Assembly (NCBI RefSeq): GCF_000308795.1
Contig: NZ_BAGK01000025.1
Coordinates: forward strand, 1 to 64,000
DNA: 64,000 bases
Direction: 5' to 3'
Source: Nocardia thailandica NBRC 100428
GTDB lineage: Bacteria > Actinomycetota > Actinomycetes > Mycobacteriales > Mycobacteriaceae
The notes under the pieces are model-generated. The model had not been told where the DNA came from. It saw nothing but the letters and a program-made list of their open reading frames with translations, and searched no databases. A program made the position numbers and the translations under genes. Positions within the stretch are counted from its first letter, which is position 1, and each line of letters opens with the position of its first letter. Below are positions 9,176 to 17,119 of the stretch, piece by piece.

Positions 9176-10144
9176 CTACAGGTGCTGCCGGTAGGTGTCG
9201 TACTCGGCGTCGGGCTCGCCCGATGGACGGAAGTGGTCGACGTTCTCCAGGCCGTGGCCCCACTCCTCGCGGGGTTTCCACACGGCCTCGACCCGCATGC
9301 CCATGCGGACCTCGCTCGCGTCGCAGCCCAGCACCAGGTGCAGGACCGGGATGTCGGCGCCGTCGAGCAGGATGTAGGCGGCCACGTAGGGCGGCTTGAT
9401 CCGCTGGCCGAGGAACGGCACGTTGACGATGCAGAAGGTGGTGACGGTGCCGCGGTCGGACAGTTCGACCACCTCGTCGGTGGGGGTGCCGTCGGTCGGG
9501 TTGGCGCCGCGCGGCGGGAAGTAGACGCGGTCGCCGGGGCGGGAGCGTCCGCCGAGCAGCTTGCCCTCGGCCAGGCCGCGCAGGTAGACGGTCTCCTGCG
9601 GGGAGGCGGTGTGCTTGTAGGACAGGTCGACCGGCGTCGTCAGGATCTCGACGGGTTCGGTCGCGTCCTGCGGTGTGGCGGGCACGGCGGTGTCGCCGGG
9701 CTCGAAGCAGGCGATGTCCTGGATGCGGCCGGTGCGCTCGGCGGCCCACCGCACCCGGACCCGCAGGCCGGTGTGGATGTCCTGTGGCGAGGTCACGTCG
9801 ACCGCGTGCAGGAGGGTGGTGTCGGCGCCGTCGAGCTGGACGAACGCCCACGCGAAGGGCCGGTCGAACGGCTGGCCGGGCAGCGGCTGTGGCACCCAGG
9901 TCCAGGACCTGACGGTGCCGACGGCGGCCACCTCGACGAGCTCTCCGATCGGCGCGGCGGTCTGCGGGTCGAACTCCGGCGGCGGCACCAGCACGCGCTC
10001 GTCACTGCCGCGGGCGCCGAGAATCCGGCCCTCGCGCAGTCCGGCCAGAAAGGCGCCGATGATCGGGCCGACGGATCTGGTGTAGTCGAATCGCACCCGC
10101 AGGGGTGCGCTCAATACTTCCACTGCGGTATTCCCCTGGGTCAC
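9176..10144 (-). CDS. Tandem DUF35 (zinc-ribbon/OB-fold) acyl-CoA-associated protein
   Basis: A 322-residue protein made of two similar halves, each ending in an OB-fold: VRSWTWVPQPLPGQPFDRPFAWAFVQLDGADTTLLHAV and, in the second half, FCIVNVPFLGQRIKPPYVAAYILLDGADIPVLHLV. Each half also has a LREGRILGARG or LAEGKLLGGRS element where DUF35 proteins carry the rubredoxin-like ribbon, but the Cys pairs are absent. It corresponds to Rv3521. DUF35 proteins (ChsH2 type) associate with Ltp aldolases or MaoC hydratases, so this is probably the subunit that presents the substrate to Ltp3/Ltp4. GTG 10144 lies nine bases from the end of a KstR box, so the transcript may be nearly leaderless. It is the first gene of the operon. 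Confidence 0.85.
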   Translation of the reverse strand: MTQGNTAVEVLSAPLRVRFDYTRSVGPIIGAFLAGLREGRILGARGSDERVLVPPPEFDPQTAAPIGELVEVAAVGTVRSWTWVPQPLPGQPFDRPFAWAFVQLDGADTTLLHAVDVTSPQDIHTGLRVRVRWAAERTGRIQDIACFEPGDTAVPATPQDATEPVEILTTPVDLSYKHTASPQETVYLRGLAEGKLLGGRSRPGDRVYFPPRGANPTDGTPTDEVVELSDRGTVTTFCIVNVPFLGQRIKPPYVAAYILLDGADIPVLHLVLGCDASEVRMGMRVEAVWKPREEWGHGLENVDHFRPSGEPDAEYDTYRQHL

Positions 10145-10153
10145 GATATCGAG

Positions 10154-10167
10154 TAGAACAGGTTCTT
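10154..10167. promoter_or_regulatory. KstR operator between the ltp operon and the Rv3520c-like gene
   Basis: TAGAACAGGTTCTT matches TNNAACNNGTTNNA except for the last base. On the plus strand its last base starts TATTCT (10167-10172), a good -10 for the gene at 10206. On the minus strand the box ends nine bases before GTG 10144. Confidence 0.75.
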
Positions 10168-10205
10168 ATTCTGCTGGCAAGGATTTGCCGGAAAGGGCGC
10201 CGATC

Positions 10206-11243
10206 ATGAAATTCGGACTTCAGCTGGGGTACTGGGGCGCGCAGCCCCCACAGGGCGTGGGTGAGCTGGTCCGCGCCGCCGAGGACGTGGGCTTCGACGC
10301 CGTGTTCGCGGCCGAGTCGTGGGGGTCGGACGCCTTCGCCCCGCTGGCCTGGTGGGGCTCGGCCACCGAGCGGGTCCGCCTCGGGACGTCGGTCGCGCAG
10401 ATGTCGGCGCGCACCCCGGCCGCGACCGCCATGCACGCGCTCACCCTCGATCACCTCAGCAACGGCCGCGCCGTGCTCGGGCTCGGCGTGTCCGGCCCGC
10501 AGGTGGTGGAGGGCTGGTACGGGCAGCCGTTCGCGCGGCCGCTCGCGCGCACCCGCCAGTACGTCGACATCATCCGTCAGGTGCTGGCCCGCGAGGCCCC
10601 CGTGACCTCCGACGGCCCGCACTACCGGCTGCCCTACGACGGTCCCGGCGCGACCGGTCTCGGCAAGCCGCTCAAGCCGATCGTGCATCCGCGACGCGCC
10701 GACCTGCCCATCTGGCTGGGCGCGGAGGGTCCGAAGAACGTCGCGCTGACCGCGGAGATCGCCGACGGCTGGCTCGCGATCTACTACGCGCCCCGCCTGG
10801 CCGGCATGTACAACGAGTGGCTCGACGAGGGCTTCGCCCGGGCGGGCGCGCGGCGGAGCAGGGCCGATTTCGAGATCGCGGCCAGCGCGCAGGTCATCGT
10901 GACCGACGACCCCGCGCCCGAGCTCGAGCGGATGCGCTGGGTGTCGGCGCTCTACATCGGCGGCATGGGCGCCCCCGAGCTGAACTTCCACGCCCAGGTC
11001 TACCGGCGCATGGGCTACGGCGCCGAGGTCGACGAGATCTCGGCCCTGTTCCAGGCGGGCCGCAAGGCCGAGGCCGCCGCGGCGGTGCCCGACGAGCTGA
11101 TCTTCGACACCGCGATCATCGGCGACGAGGCGCACGTGCGCGGCCGGCTGAAGGAATGGGAGGCCGCCGGCGTGACGATGATGCTGATCTCGGTGGCCGA
11201 CGTCGAGCAGCTGCGCCGCGTCGCCCCTCTTGTAGAACGGTAG
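10206..11243 (+). CDS. LLM-class F420-dependent oxidoreductase, Rv3520c-like
   Basis: A 345-residue luciferase-like TIM-barrel oxidoreductase, almost certainly the orthologue of Rv3520c. The start MKFGLQLGYWGAQPPQGV and the blocks ALTLDHLSNGRAVLGLGVSG, QVVEGWYGQPF, HPRRADLPIWLGAEGPKNVA and EWLDEGFARAGARRSRADFE are diagnostic. The catalysed step in sterol breakdown is not known to me. ATG 10206 is preferred to the TTG at 10185 because GAAAGGG precedes it by eight bases and the protein then starts like its relatives. It is divergent from the ltp operon under a shared KstR box. Confidence 0.9.
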   Translation: MKFGLQLGYWGAQPPQGVGELVRAAEDVGFDAVFAAESWGSDAFAPLAWWGSATERVRLGTSVAQMSARTPAATAMHALTLDHLSNGRAVLGLGVSGPQVVEGWYGQPFARPLARTRQYVDIIRQVLAREAPVTSDGPHYRLPYDGPGATGLGKPLKPIVHPRRADLPIWLGAEGPKNVALTAEIADGWLAIYYAPRLAGMYNEWLDEGFARAGARRSRADFEIAASAQVIVTDDPAPELERMRWVSALYIGGMGAPELNFHAQVYRRMGYGAEVDEISALFQAGRKAEAAAAVPDELIFDTAIIGDEAHVRGRLKEWEAAGVTMMLISVADVEQLRRVAPLVER

Positions 11244-11265
11244 AACACGTTCTAAATTCGATGGG
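11241..11265 (+). promoter_or_regulatory. KstR operator fused to a leaderless promoter
   Basis: TAGAACACGTTCTA (11241-11254) is a perfect KstR box. Its last TA begins TAAATT (11253-11258), the -10 hexamer. Seven bases later comes GTG 11266, with no ribosome binding site between, so transcription probably starts at the start codon. Confidence 0.85.
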
Positions 11266-12813
11266 GTGAGCAGCCAGCAGAGCCCCACCAAAGTCGGCGA
11301 AGTCCTCGGCCTGTGGAATATCGCAGCCGCCGAGCCCGACCGGATCGCCGTGGTCGATCCGGACGGCCGCGAAGTCACCTACCGAGAATTGGCCGTGCTG
11401 GCCAATCGATATGCCAACGGATTGCGTGGCATCGGCCTACAGACCGGCGACGCGCTGGTCAGCATGGTGCACAACTGTGTCGAGGCCATCGCCGCGTACT
11501 TCGCCGCCTACCAGTCGGGGTTCTACATCGTCGCGGTCAACTGGCACCTGACCGCGCCGGAGATCGCCTACATCCTCGAAGACAGTGGCGCCAAGGCGTT
11601 CATCGCCAGCGAGCGGTTCGCCGAGACCGCCGCCGCGGCGGCCGAGGCGGCGGGGCTGCCCGAGGACGCGCGGTTCTCGGTCGGCGCCGTCCCCGGCTTC
11701 CGGCCCGCCTCCTGGCTCGGCGCCGCCGACACCGGCCGCCCGGCCGAGCGCTCCATCGGCGCGCCGATGCTCTACACCTCGGGAACCACCGGGCGCCCCA
11801 AGGGTGTTCGCCGCCCGCTGACCGGCGCCGACCCCGACGTCGTCCCGCAGCCCAACAAGTCGTTCTTCGCGCTCTTCGACCTCGCGCCCTACGACGATCA
11901 CGTGCACATCTGCGGTTCCCCGCTGTACCACACGGCCGTGCTCAACTTCGCGACCATCTCCATCCAGATGGGTCACAAGCTGGTGCTCATGGACCGCTGG
12001 GGCGCCGAGGACATGCTCGCGCTCATCGAGCGGCACAAGGTCACCCACAGCCACATGGTGCCCACCCAGTTCCACCGCCTGCTCGCCCTGCCCGAGGACG
12101 TGCGCGCCCGCTACGACGTGAGCTCGCTGCGCAGCATGGTGCACGGCGCCGCGCCCTGCCCCGCCCAGACCAAGCGCGCCATGCTCGAGTGGTGGGGCCC
12201 CGTGGTCACCGAGTACTACGCGGCGACCGAGGGCGGCGGCACCGTCATCAACGGCGCCGACTGGCTGCGCAAGCCGGGCTCGGTCGGCAGGGCCTGGCCG
12301 TGGTCGGTCATCAAGGTCCTCGATGAGACCGACGGCTCCGAGCTGCCGCCCGGCAAGGAGGGCCTGGTCTACATGAAGATGGGCGCCTCCAGCTTCGAAT
12401 ACCACCACGACAAGGCCAAGACCGACGACGCCCGCGTCGGCGACCTCTTCACCGTCGGCGACATCGGCTACCTCGACGAGGACGGCTTCCTGTTCCTCTG
12501 CGACCGGCGCTCGGACCTCATCCTCTCCGGCGGCGTCAACATCTACCCGGCCGAGATCGAGGGGGTGCTCATCGGCCACCCGAAGGTCGCCGACGTCGCG
12601 GTCCTCGGCGTGCCCGACCCCGACTGGGGCCAGCAGGTGAAGGCGTTCGTCCAGCCCGTCGAGGGCACCACCGGCGACGAGGCGCTGACCGAGGAACTGC
12701 TCGCCTACGCCGCCGAGCAGCTCGCCAAGTACAAGCTGCCCCGCAGCGTCGAGTACCGCACCGAACTTCCCCGCGATCCGAACGGCAAGCTCTACAAGCG
12801 CAAGCTGCTCTGA
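11266..12813 (+). CDS. Acyl-CoA synthetase (FadD family) of the KstR regulon
   Basis: A 515-residue ANL-superfamily adenylating enzyme, the usual length for FadD proteins. It has the P-loop-like motif YTSGTTGRPKGV (near 170), VTEYYAATEGGG (motif A5), the hinge block GDIGYLDEDGFLFLCDRRSDL, LSGGVNIYPAEIE and the C-terminal catalytic lysine region PRDPNGKLYKRKLL. It activates a carboxylate as acyl-AMP and then as CoA thioester. Its position and KstR box imply a sterol-derived acid. It is not FadD19, which lies at 15.3 kb, and I cannot match it confidently to FadD17 or FadD3. GTG 11266 is set by the promoter geometry; an ATG six bases upstream runs straight into a stop. Confidence 0.9.
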   Translation: MSSQQSPTKVGEVLGLWNIAAAEPDRIAVVDPDGREVTYRELAVLANRYANGLRGIGLQTGDALVSMVHNCVEAIAAYFAAYQSGFYIVAVNWHLTAPEIAYILEDSGAKAFIASERFAETAAAAAEAAGLPEDARFSVGAVPGFRPASWLGAADTGRPAERSIGAPMLYTSGTTGRPKGVRRPLTGADPDVVPQPNKSFFALFDLAPYDDHVHICGSPLYHTAVLNFATISIQMGHKLVLMDRWGAEDMLALIERHKVTHSHMVPTQFHRLLALPEDVRARYDVSSLRSMVHGAAPCPAQTKRAMLEWWGPVVTEYYAATEGGGTVINGADWLRKPGSVGRAWPWSVIKVLDETDGSELPPGKEGLVYMKMGASSFEYHHDKAKTDDARVGDLFTVGDIGYLDEDGFLFLCDRRSDLILSGGVNIYPAEIEGVLIGHPKVADVAVLGVPDPDWGQQVKAFVQPVEGTTGDEALTEELLAYAAEQLAKYKLPRSVEYRTELPRDPNGKLYKRKLL

Positions 12814-12817
12814 GAAA

Positions 12818-12862
12818 ACGGCACGGGGCGGGACCGCGAACATCGGTCCCGCCCCGTGCCGT
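12818..12862. terminator. Strong bidirectional terminator hairpin
   Basis: A perfect 19-bp inverted repeat (12818-12836 with 12844-12862) and a 7-base loop, between the convergent fadD and sigma-factor genes and next to both stops. Confidence 0.85.
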
Positions 12863-12872
12863 GTTCGGTCGG

Positions 12873-13871
12873 TCAGACCGCCTCGCGCAGCTCCGGGGCG
12901 AGACCGAAGAGGGGGAACAGCCTGTCGGTGTCGAGGAAGAAGTTCAGGCCCGCGATGGTGGGGCCGTCCAGCTCCAGGATGGTGATCGACCACGGCACCC
13001 AGACGCCGGGCTGCTCGGCGTGCGGCTTGTAGTGGCCGAAAGCCGGTGCGCCGTTGGCGCCTTCGAGCGGGACGAGCCGGGAATCGCGGCAGGCGCTTCC
13101 GGTCCCCAGCATGAACGCGGCGACGTTCTCCGGGCCGGAGATCCACAGATCGAACGGCGGCATGGACAGCGCCACATCGGTTTTCAGGAGCGTCGTGAGC
13201 GCGTCCATGTCGTAGGCCTCGAACGCGGCCACGAAATCGTCGACCAGCTTGCGCTGCCCGGGATCGGTCTCGTCGAAACGGTCGGCGACCGTCGGCGTCA
13301 CCTTCGACATGGTGGCCCGCGCCCGCTGCAGGGCGCTGTTCACCGAGGCGGGCGACATCGTCAGCGCCTCGGCGGTCTCGCTCGCGGAGAAGCGCAGCAC
13401 CTCGCGCATGATCAGGATGGCCCGCTGCGTGGCAGGCAGGTGCTGGCAGGCCGCGACGAAGGCGAGGCGCAGCGTGTCCTTGGTGCTGGCGTGCTCGGCC
13501 GGGTCGGCGCCGAAGGCCAGCGCGTTCGGGATCGGCTCGATCCAGACGTAGTCCGGCTGCGGCGCGGGCAGCGGGGAATCCGGCCTGCCCGGCCCGTTCA
13601 GGTCCATCGGTCTGGCGCGGCTCTGCGGCCGGTCGAGCATGTCGAGACAGATGTTCGTCGTGATCTTGTACAGCCACGAACGCAGGCTGGCCCGCCCCTC
13701 GAACGAGTCGTAGGACCGCCAGGCTCGCGTGAACGTCTCCTGCACCGCGTCCTCGGCCTCGAACGAGGAGCCGAGCATGCGGTAGGCGTACGCGCACAGC
13801 TCCCGGCGGTGCGTCTCGAATTCGGCGAGGACCTCCCGATCGGGGCCGGTGGCGGTGCTGGCGTCGCTCAT
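12873..13871 (-). CDS. sigG: SigG-type ECF sigma factor with SnoaL-like C-terminal domain
   Basis: A 332-residue ECF sigma factor. Region 2 is near residues 15-85 (LCAYAYRMLGSSFEAEDAVQ, then DSFEGRASLRSWLYKITTN). Region 4 is near 125-185 (LPATQRAILIMREVLRFSAS, then ETAEALTMSPASVNSALQRA). The C-terminal 130 residues form an NTF2/SnoaL-like domain (FVAAFEAYDMDALTTLLKTD), as in SigG/SigJ-type factors that lack an anti-sigma gene and are controlled through this domain. Here too no anti-sigma factor is visible. ATG 13871 gives the normal family start; an upstream in-frame start would add only eight residues. It diverges from a VOC gene, a frequent pairing for SigG. It is not an expected part of the sterol cluster. 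Confidence 0.85.
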   Translation of the reverse strand: MSDASTATGPDREVLAEFETHRRELCAYAYRMLGSSFEAEDAVQETFTRAWRSYDSFEGRASLRSWLYKITTNICLDMLDRPQSRARPMDLNGPGRPDSPLPAPQPDYVWIEPIPNALAFGADPAEHASTKDTLRLAFVAACQHLPATQRAILIMREVLRFSASETAEALTMSPASVNSALQRARATMSKVTPTVADRFDETDPGQRKLVDDFVAAFEAYDMDALTTLLKTDVALSMPPFDLWISGPENVAAFMLGTGSACRDSRLVPLEGANGAPAFGHYKPHAEQPGVWVPWSITILELDGPTIAGLNFFLDTDRLFPLFGLAPELREAV

Positions 13872-14001
13872 GAAGCTCACGATGCCACAGGGCACCGACA
13901 GGCGGGAGGGCGATTTCTCGCATCGCCGCGATGAATCGCCGGCGACCGTCCCGTCTACATCAGCGAGACCGGCACACGGCTACCGAAAAGGACTCGCAAC
14001 C

Positions 14002-14409
14002 ATGAGCAGCAAGATGATCTTCGTCAATCTTCCCGTCGCCGACCTGGACCGTTCCAAGTCCTTCTACGAGACGCTGGGCTGGAAGGTGAACGAGGACTTC
14101 ACCGACGGCAACGCGGCCTGCATCGTCGTCGACGACAACATCTGCCTGATGCTGCTGACCCACGAGTTCTTCAGCACCTTCACCCAGCGTCCGATCGGTG
14201 ACTCGCAGGCCAACAGCTATGCCGGGTACGCCCTGTCGCTGGGCAGCGCGGCCGAGGTCGACCAGCTGACCGACGCCGCCGTCGCCGCGGGCGGCACCGA
14301 ATGGGTCAACCCCGACAAGCGGAGCCAGGAGGCCGAGGTCGGCATGCACGGGCGCACCTTCCTCGACCCGGACGGCCACCAGTGGGAGCCCTTCTTCATG
14401 AAGGTGTGA
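14002..14409 (+). CDS. VOC-fold (glyoxalase/bleomycin-resistance-like) protein
   Basis: A 135-residue vicinal-oxygen-chelate protein with two repeated modules: MIFVNLPVADLDRSKSFYETLGWKVNE at the N-terminus and YALSLGSAAEVDQLTDAAVAAGG followed by GRTFLDPDGHQWEPFFMKV at the C-terminus. The C-terminal DPDGHxWE motif is the usual VOC metal-ligand block. ATG 14002 follows AAAGGACT at about ten bases. It stands divergent to the sigG-like gene, and such VOC genes are common targets or partners of SigG-type factors. The substrate cannot be told. Confidence 0.85.
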   Translation: MSSKMIFVNLPVADLDRSKSFYETLGWKVNEDFTDGNAACIVVDDNICLMLLTHEFFSTFTQRPIGDSQANSYAGYALSLGSAAEVDQLTDAAVAAGGTEWVNPDKRSQEAEVGMHGRTFLDPDGHQWEPFFMKV

Positions 14410-14426
14410 CGGCTCGCTCTTCCGGA

Positions 14427-14450
14427 GGGCGGCCCGGTCCCGGGCCGCCC
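14427..14450. terminator. Bidirectional terminator hairpin
   Basis: GGGCGGCCCGG (14427-14437) faces its complement (14440-14450). It lies between the convergent VOC and echA19 genes. Confidence 0.7.
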
Positions 14451-14454
14451 GGAC

Positions 14455-15237
14455 TCAGGAGCCGGTGAAAGTGGGCTTGCGCTTTTCCGCGAAGGCTTTC
14501 GGGCCCTCTTTGGCGTCGGCGGACTTGAAGACCTCGGCGCCCAGTTCGGCGTCGATCTTGAACGCCTCGTTCTCGTGCAGTCCCTCGGTGTCGCGCAGGG
14601 TGCGCAGGATGGCCTGGACGGCCAGCGGGCCGTTGGCGGCGATGCTCGCGGCGATTTCGAGTGCCTTGTCCAGGGCGGTGCCGTCGGGCACGACGTGACC
14701 GATCAGGCCGATCTCCTTGGCCTCGGCCGCCTTGATGTGGCGGCCGGTCAGCAGGATGTCGGCGGCGACGGTGTACGGGATCTGGCGGGCCAGGCGCACC
14801 GCCGAGCCGCCCAGCGGGAACAGGCCCCAGCGGGCCTCGGACACGCCGAATTTCGCGCTCTCGCCGGCCACCCGGATGTCGGTGCCCTGCAGGATCTCGG
14901 TGCCGCCCGCGATGGCCGGTCCCTCGACGGCGGCGATGAGCGGCTTGGTCAGGCGGCGGCCCTTGAGCAGGGCGTCGATGCGCGAGAGGTCCCAGCCGCC
15001 GCCCGCGAAGGAGTCGCCTGGGTGCTGGGTCGTCATCGCCTTGAGGTCGGCGCCCGCGCAGAACGCGCCGCCCGCGCCGGTCAGGATCGCCACGCGGATG
15101 TCGGGATCGCTGTCCACCTGGTCCCAGGCGTCTCGCATGATCGCCATCATCTCGCCGGACAGGGCGTTGCGCGCCTCCGGGCGGTTCATGGTCACGATCA
15201 GCACGTGGTCGCGCTTCTCGACGAGGCAGTGCGGCAT
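14455..15237 (-). CDS. echA19: Enoyl-CoA hydratase EchA19
   Basis: A 260-residue crotonase-fold enzyme that hydrates the 2-enoyl-CoA in sterol side-chain beta-oxidation. The oxyanion-hole blocks are [20 protein letters not shown] and [20 protein letters not shown]. The acidic residues expected in the active site fall in [11 protein letters not shown] and its neighbourhood. Strings such as [36 protein letters not shown] and [20 protein letters not shown] are nearly identical to Rv3516. AGGAGATGCCCC precedes ATG 15237. It diverges from fadD19 with a KstR-type box between, as in mycobacteria. A hexamer TACTGT (15306-15301) overlapping the box is the likely -10. Confidence 0.94.
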   Translation of the reverse strand: MPHCLVEKRDHVLIVTMNRPEARNALSGEMMAIMRDAWDQVDSDPDIRVAILTGAGGAFCAGADLKAMTTQHPGDSFAGGGWDLSRIDALLKGRRLTKPLIAAVEGPAIAGGTEILQGTDIRVAGESAKFGVSEARWGLFPLGGSAVRLARQIPYTVAADILLTGRHIKAAEAKEIGLIGHVVPDGTALDKALEIAASIAANGPLAVQAILRTLRDTEGLHENEAFKIDAELGAEVFKSADAKEGPKAFAEKRKPTFTGS

Positions 15238-15302
15238 GGGGCATCTCCTGGAGTCTCGGGTCCCGGCTGAGAGGGTCAGTTCGAGAATCCCTTGTCAGAA
15301 AC

Positions 15303-15327
15303 AGTAACACGTTCTATTTTTGTGATT
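15303..15327 (+). promoter_or_regulatory. KstR operator and leaderless fadD19 promoter
   Basis: AGTAACACGTTCTA (15303-15316) matches the KstR consensus except for the first base. Its last TA starts TATTTT (15315-15320), seven bases before GTG 15328. The same box overlaps a -10-like TACTGT for echA19 on the other strand. Confidence 0.8.
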
Positions 15328-16971
<1,644 letters not shown>

Positions 16972-16987
16972 CCCGCCGCCCGTCCGA

Positions 16988-17015
16988 CAGGCCCGCCGGT
17001 CCGCCGACGGGCCTG
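16988..17015 (+). terminator. Probable terminator after fadD19
   Basis: CAGGCCCG (16988-16995) pairs with 17008-17015, with further G/C pairing inside the loop. It lies 17 bases past the fadD19 stop and marks the left edge of the inserted region. Confidence 0.55.
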
Positions 17016-17119
17016 CCCGCGTCGGGCGGGGACACGACGCGGATCGGCTGGTCAGCGGGGTCCCGAGGGCGGACAATACGGGATACCGCAGGGTTCGCCG
17101 ATCCGCCGAGGAGGCCGCA

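Noticed and set aside
13921..13980. An ECF-type promoter (CGTC -10) for the VOC gene under the SigG-like factor
   Set aside because: CGTCTA occurs at 13952-13957, but no matching -35 element stands at the right spacing, so I could not support it.
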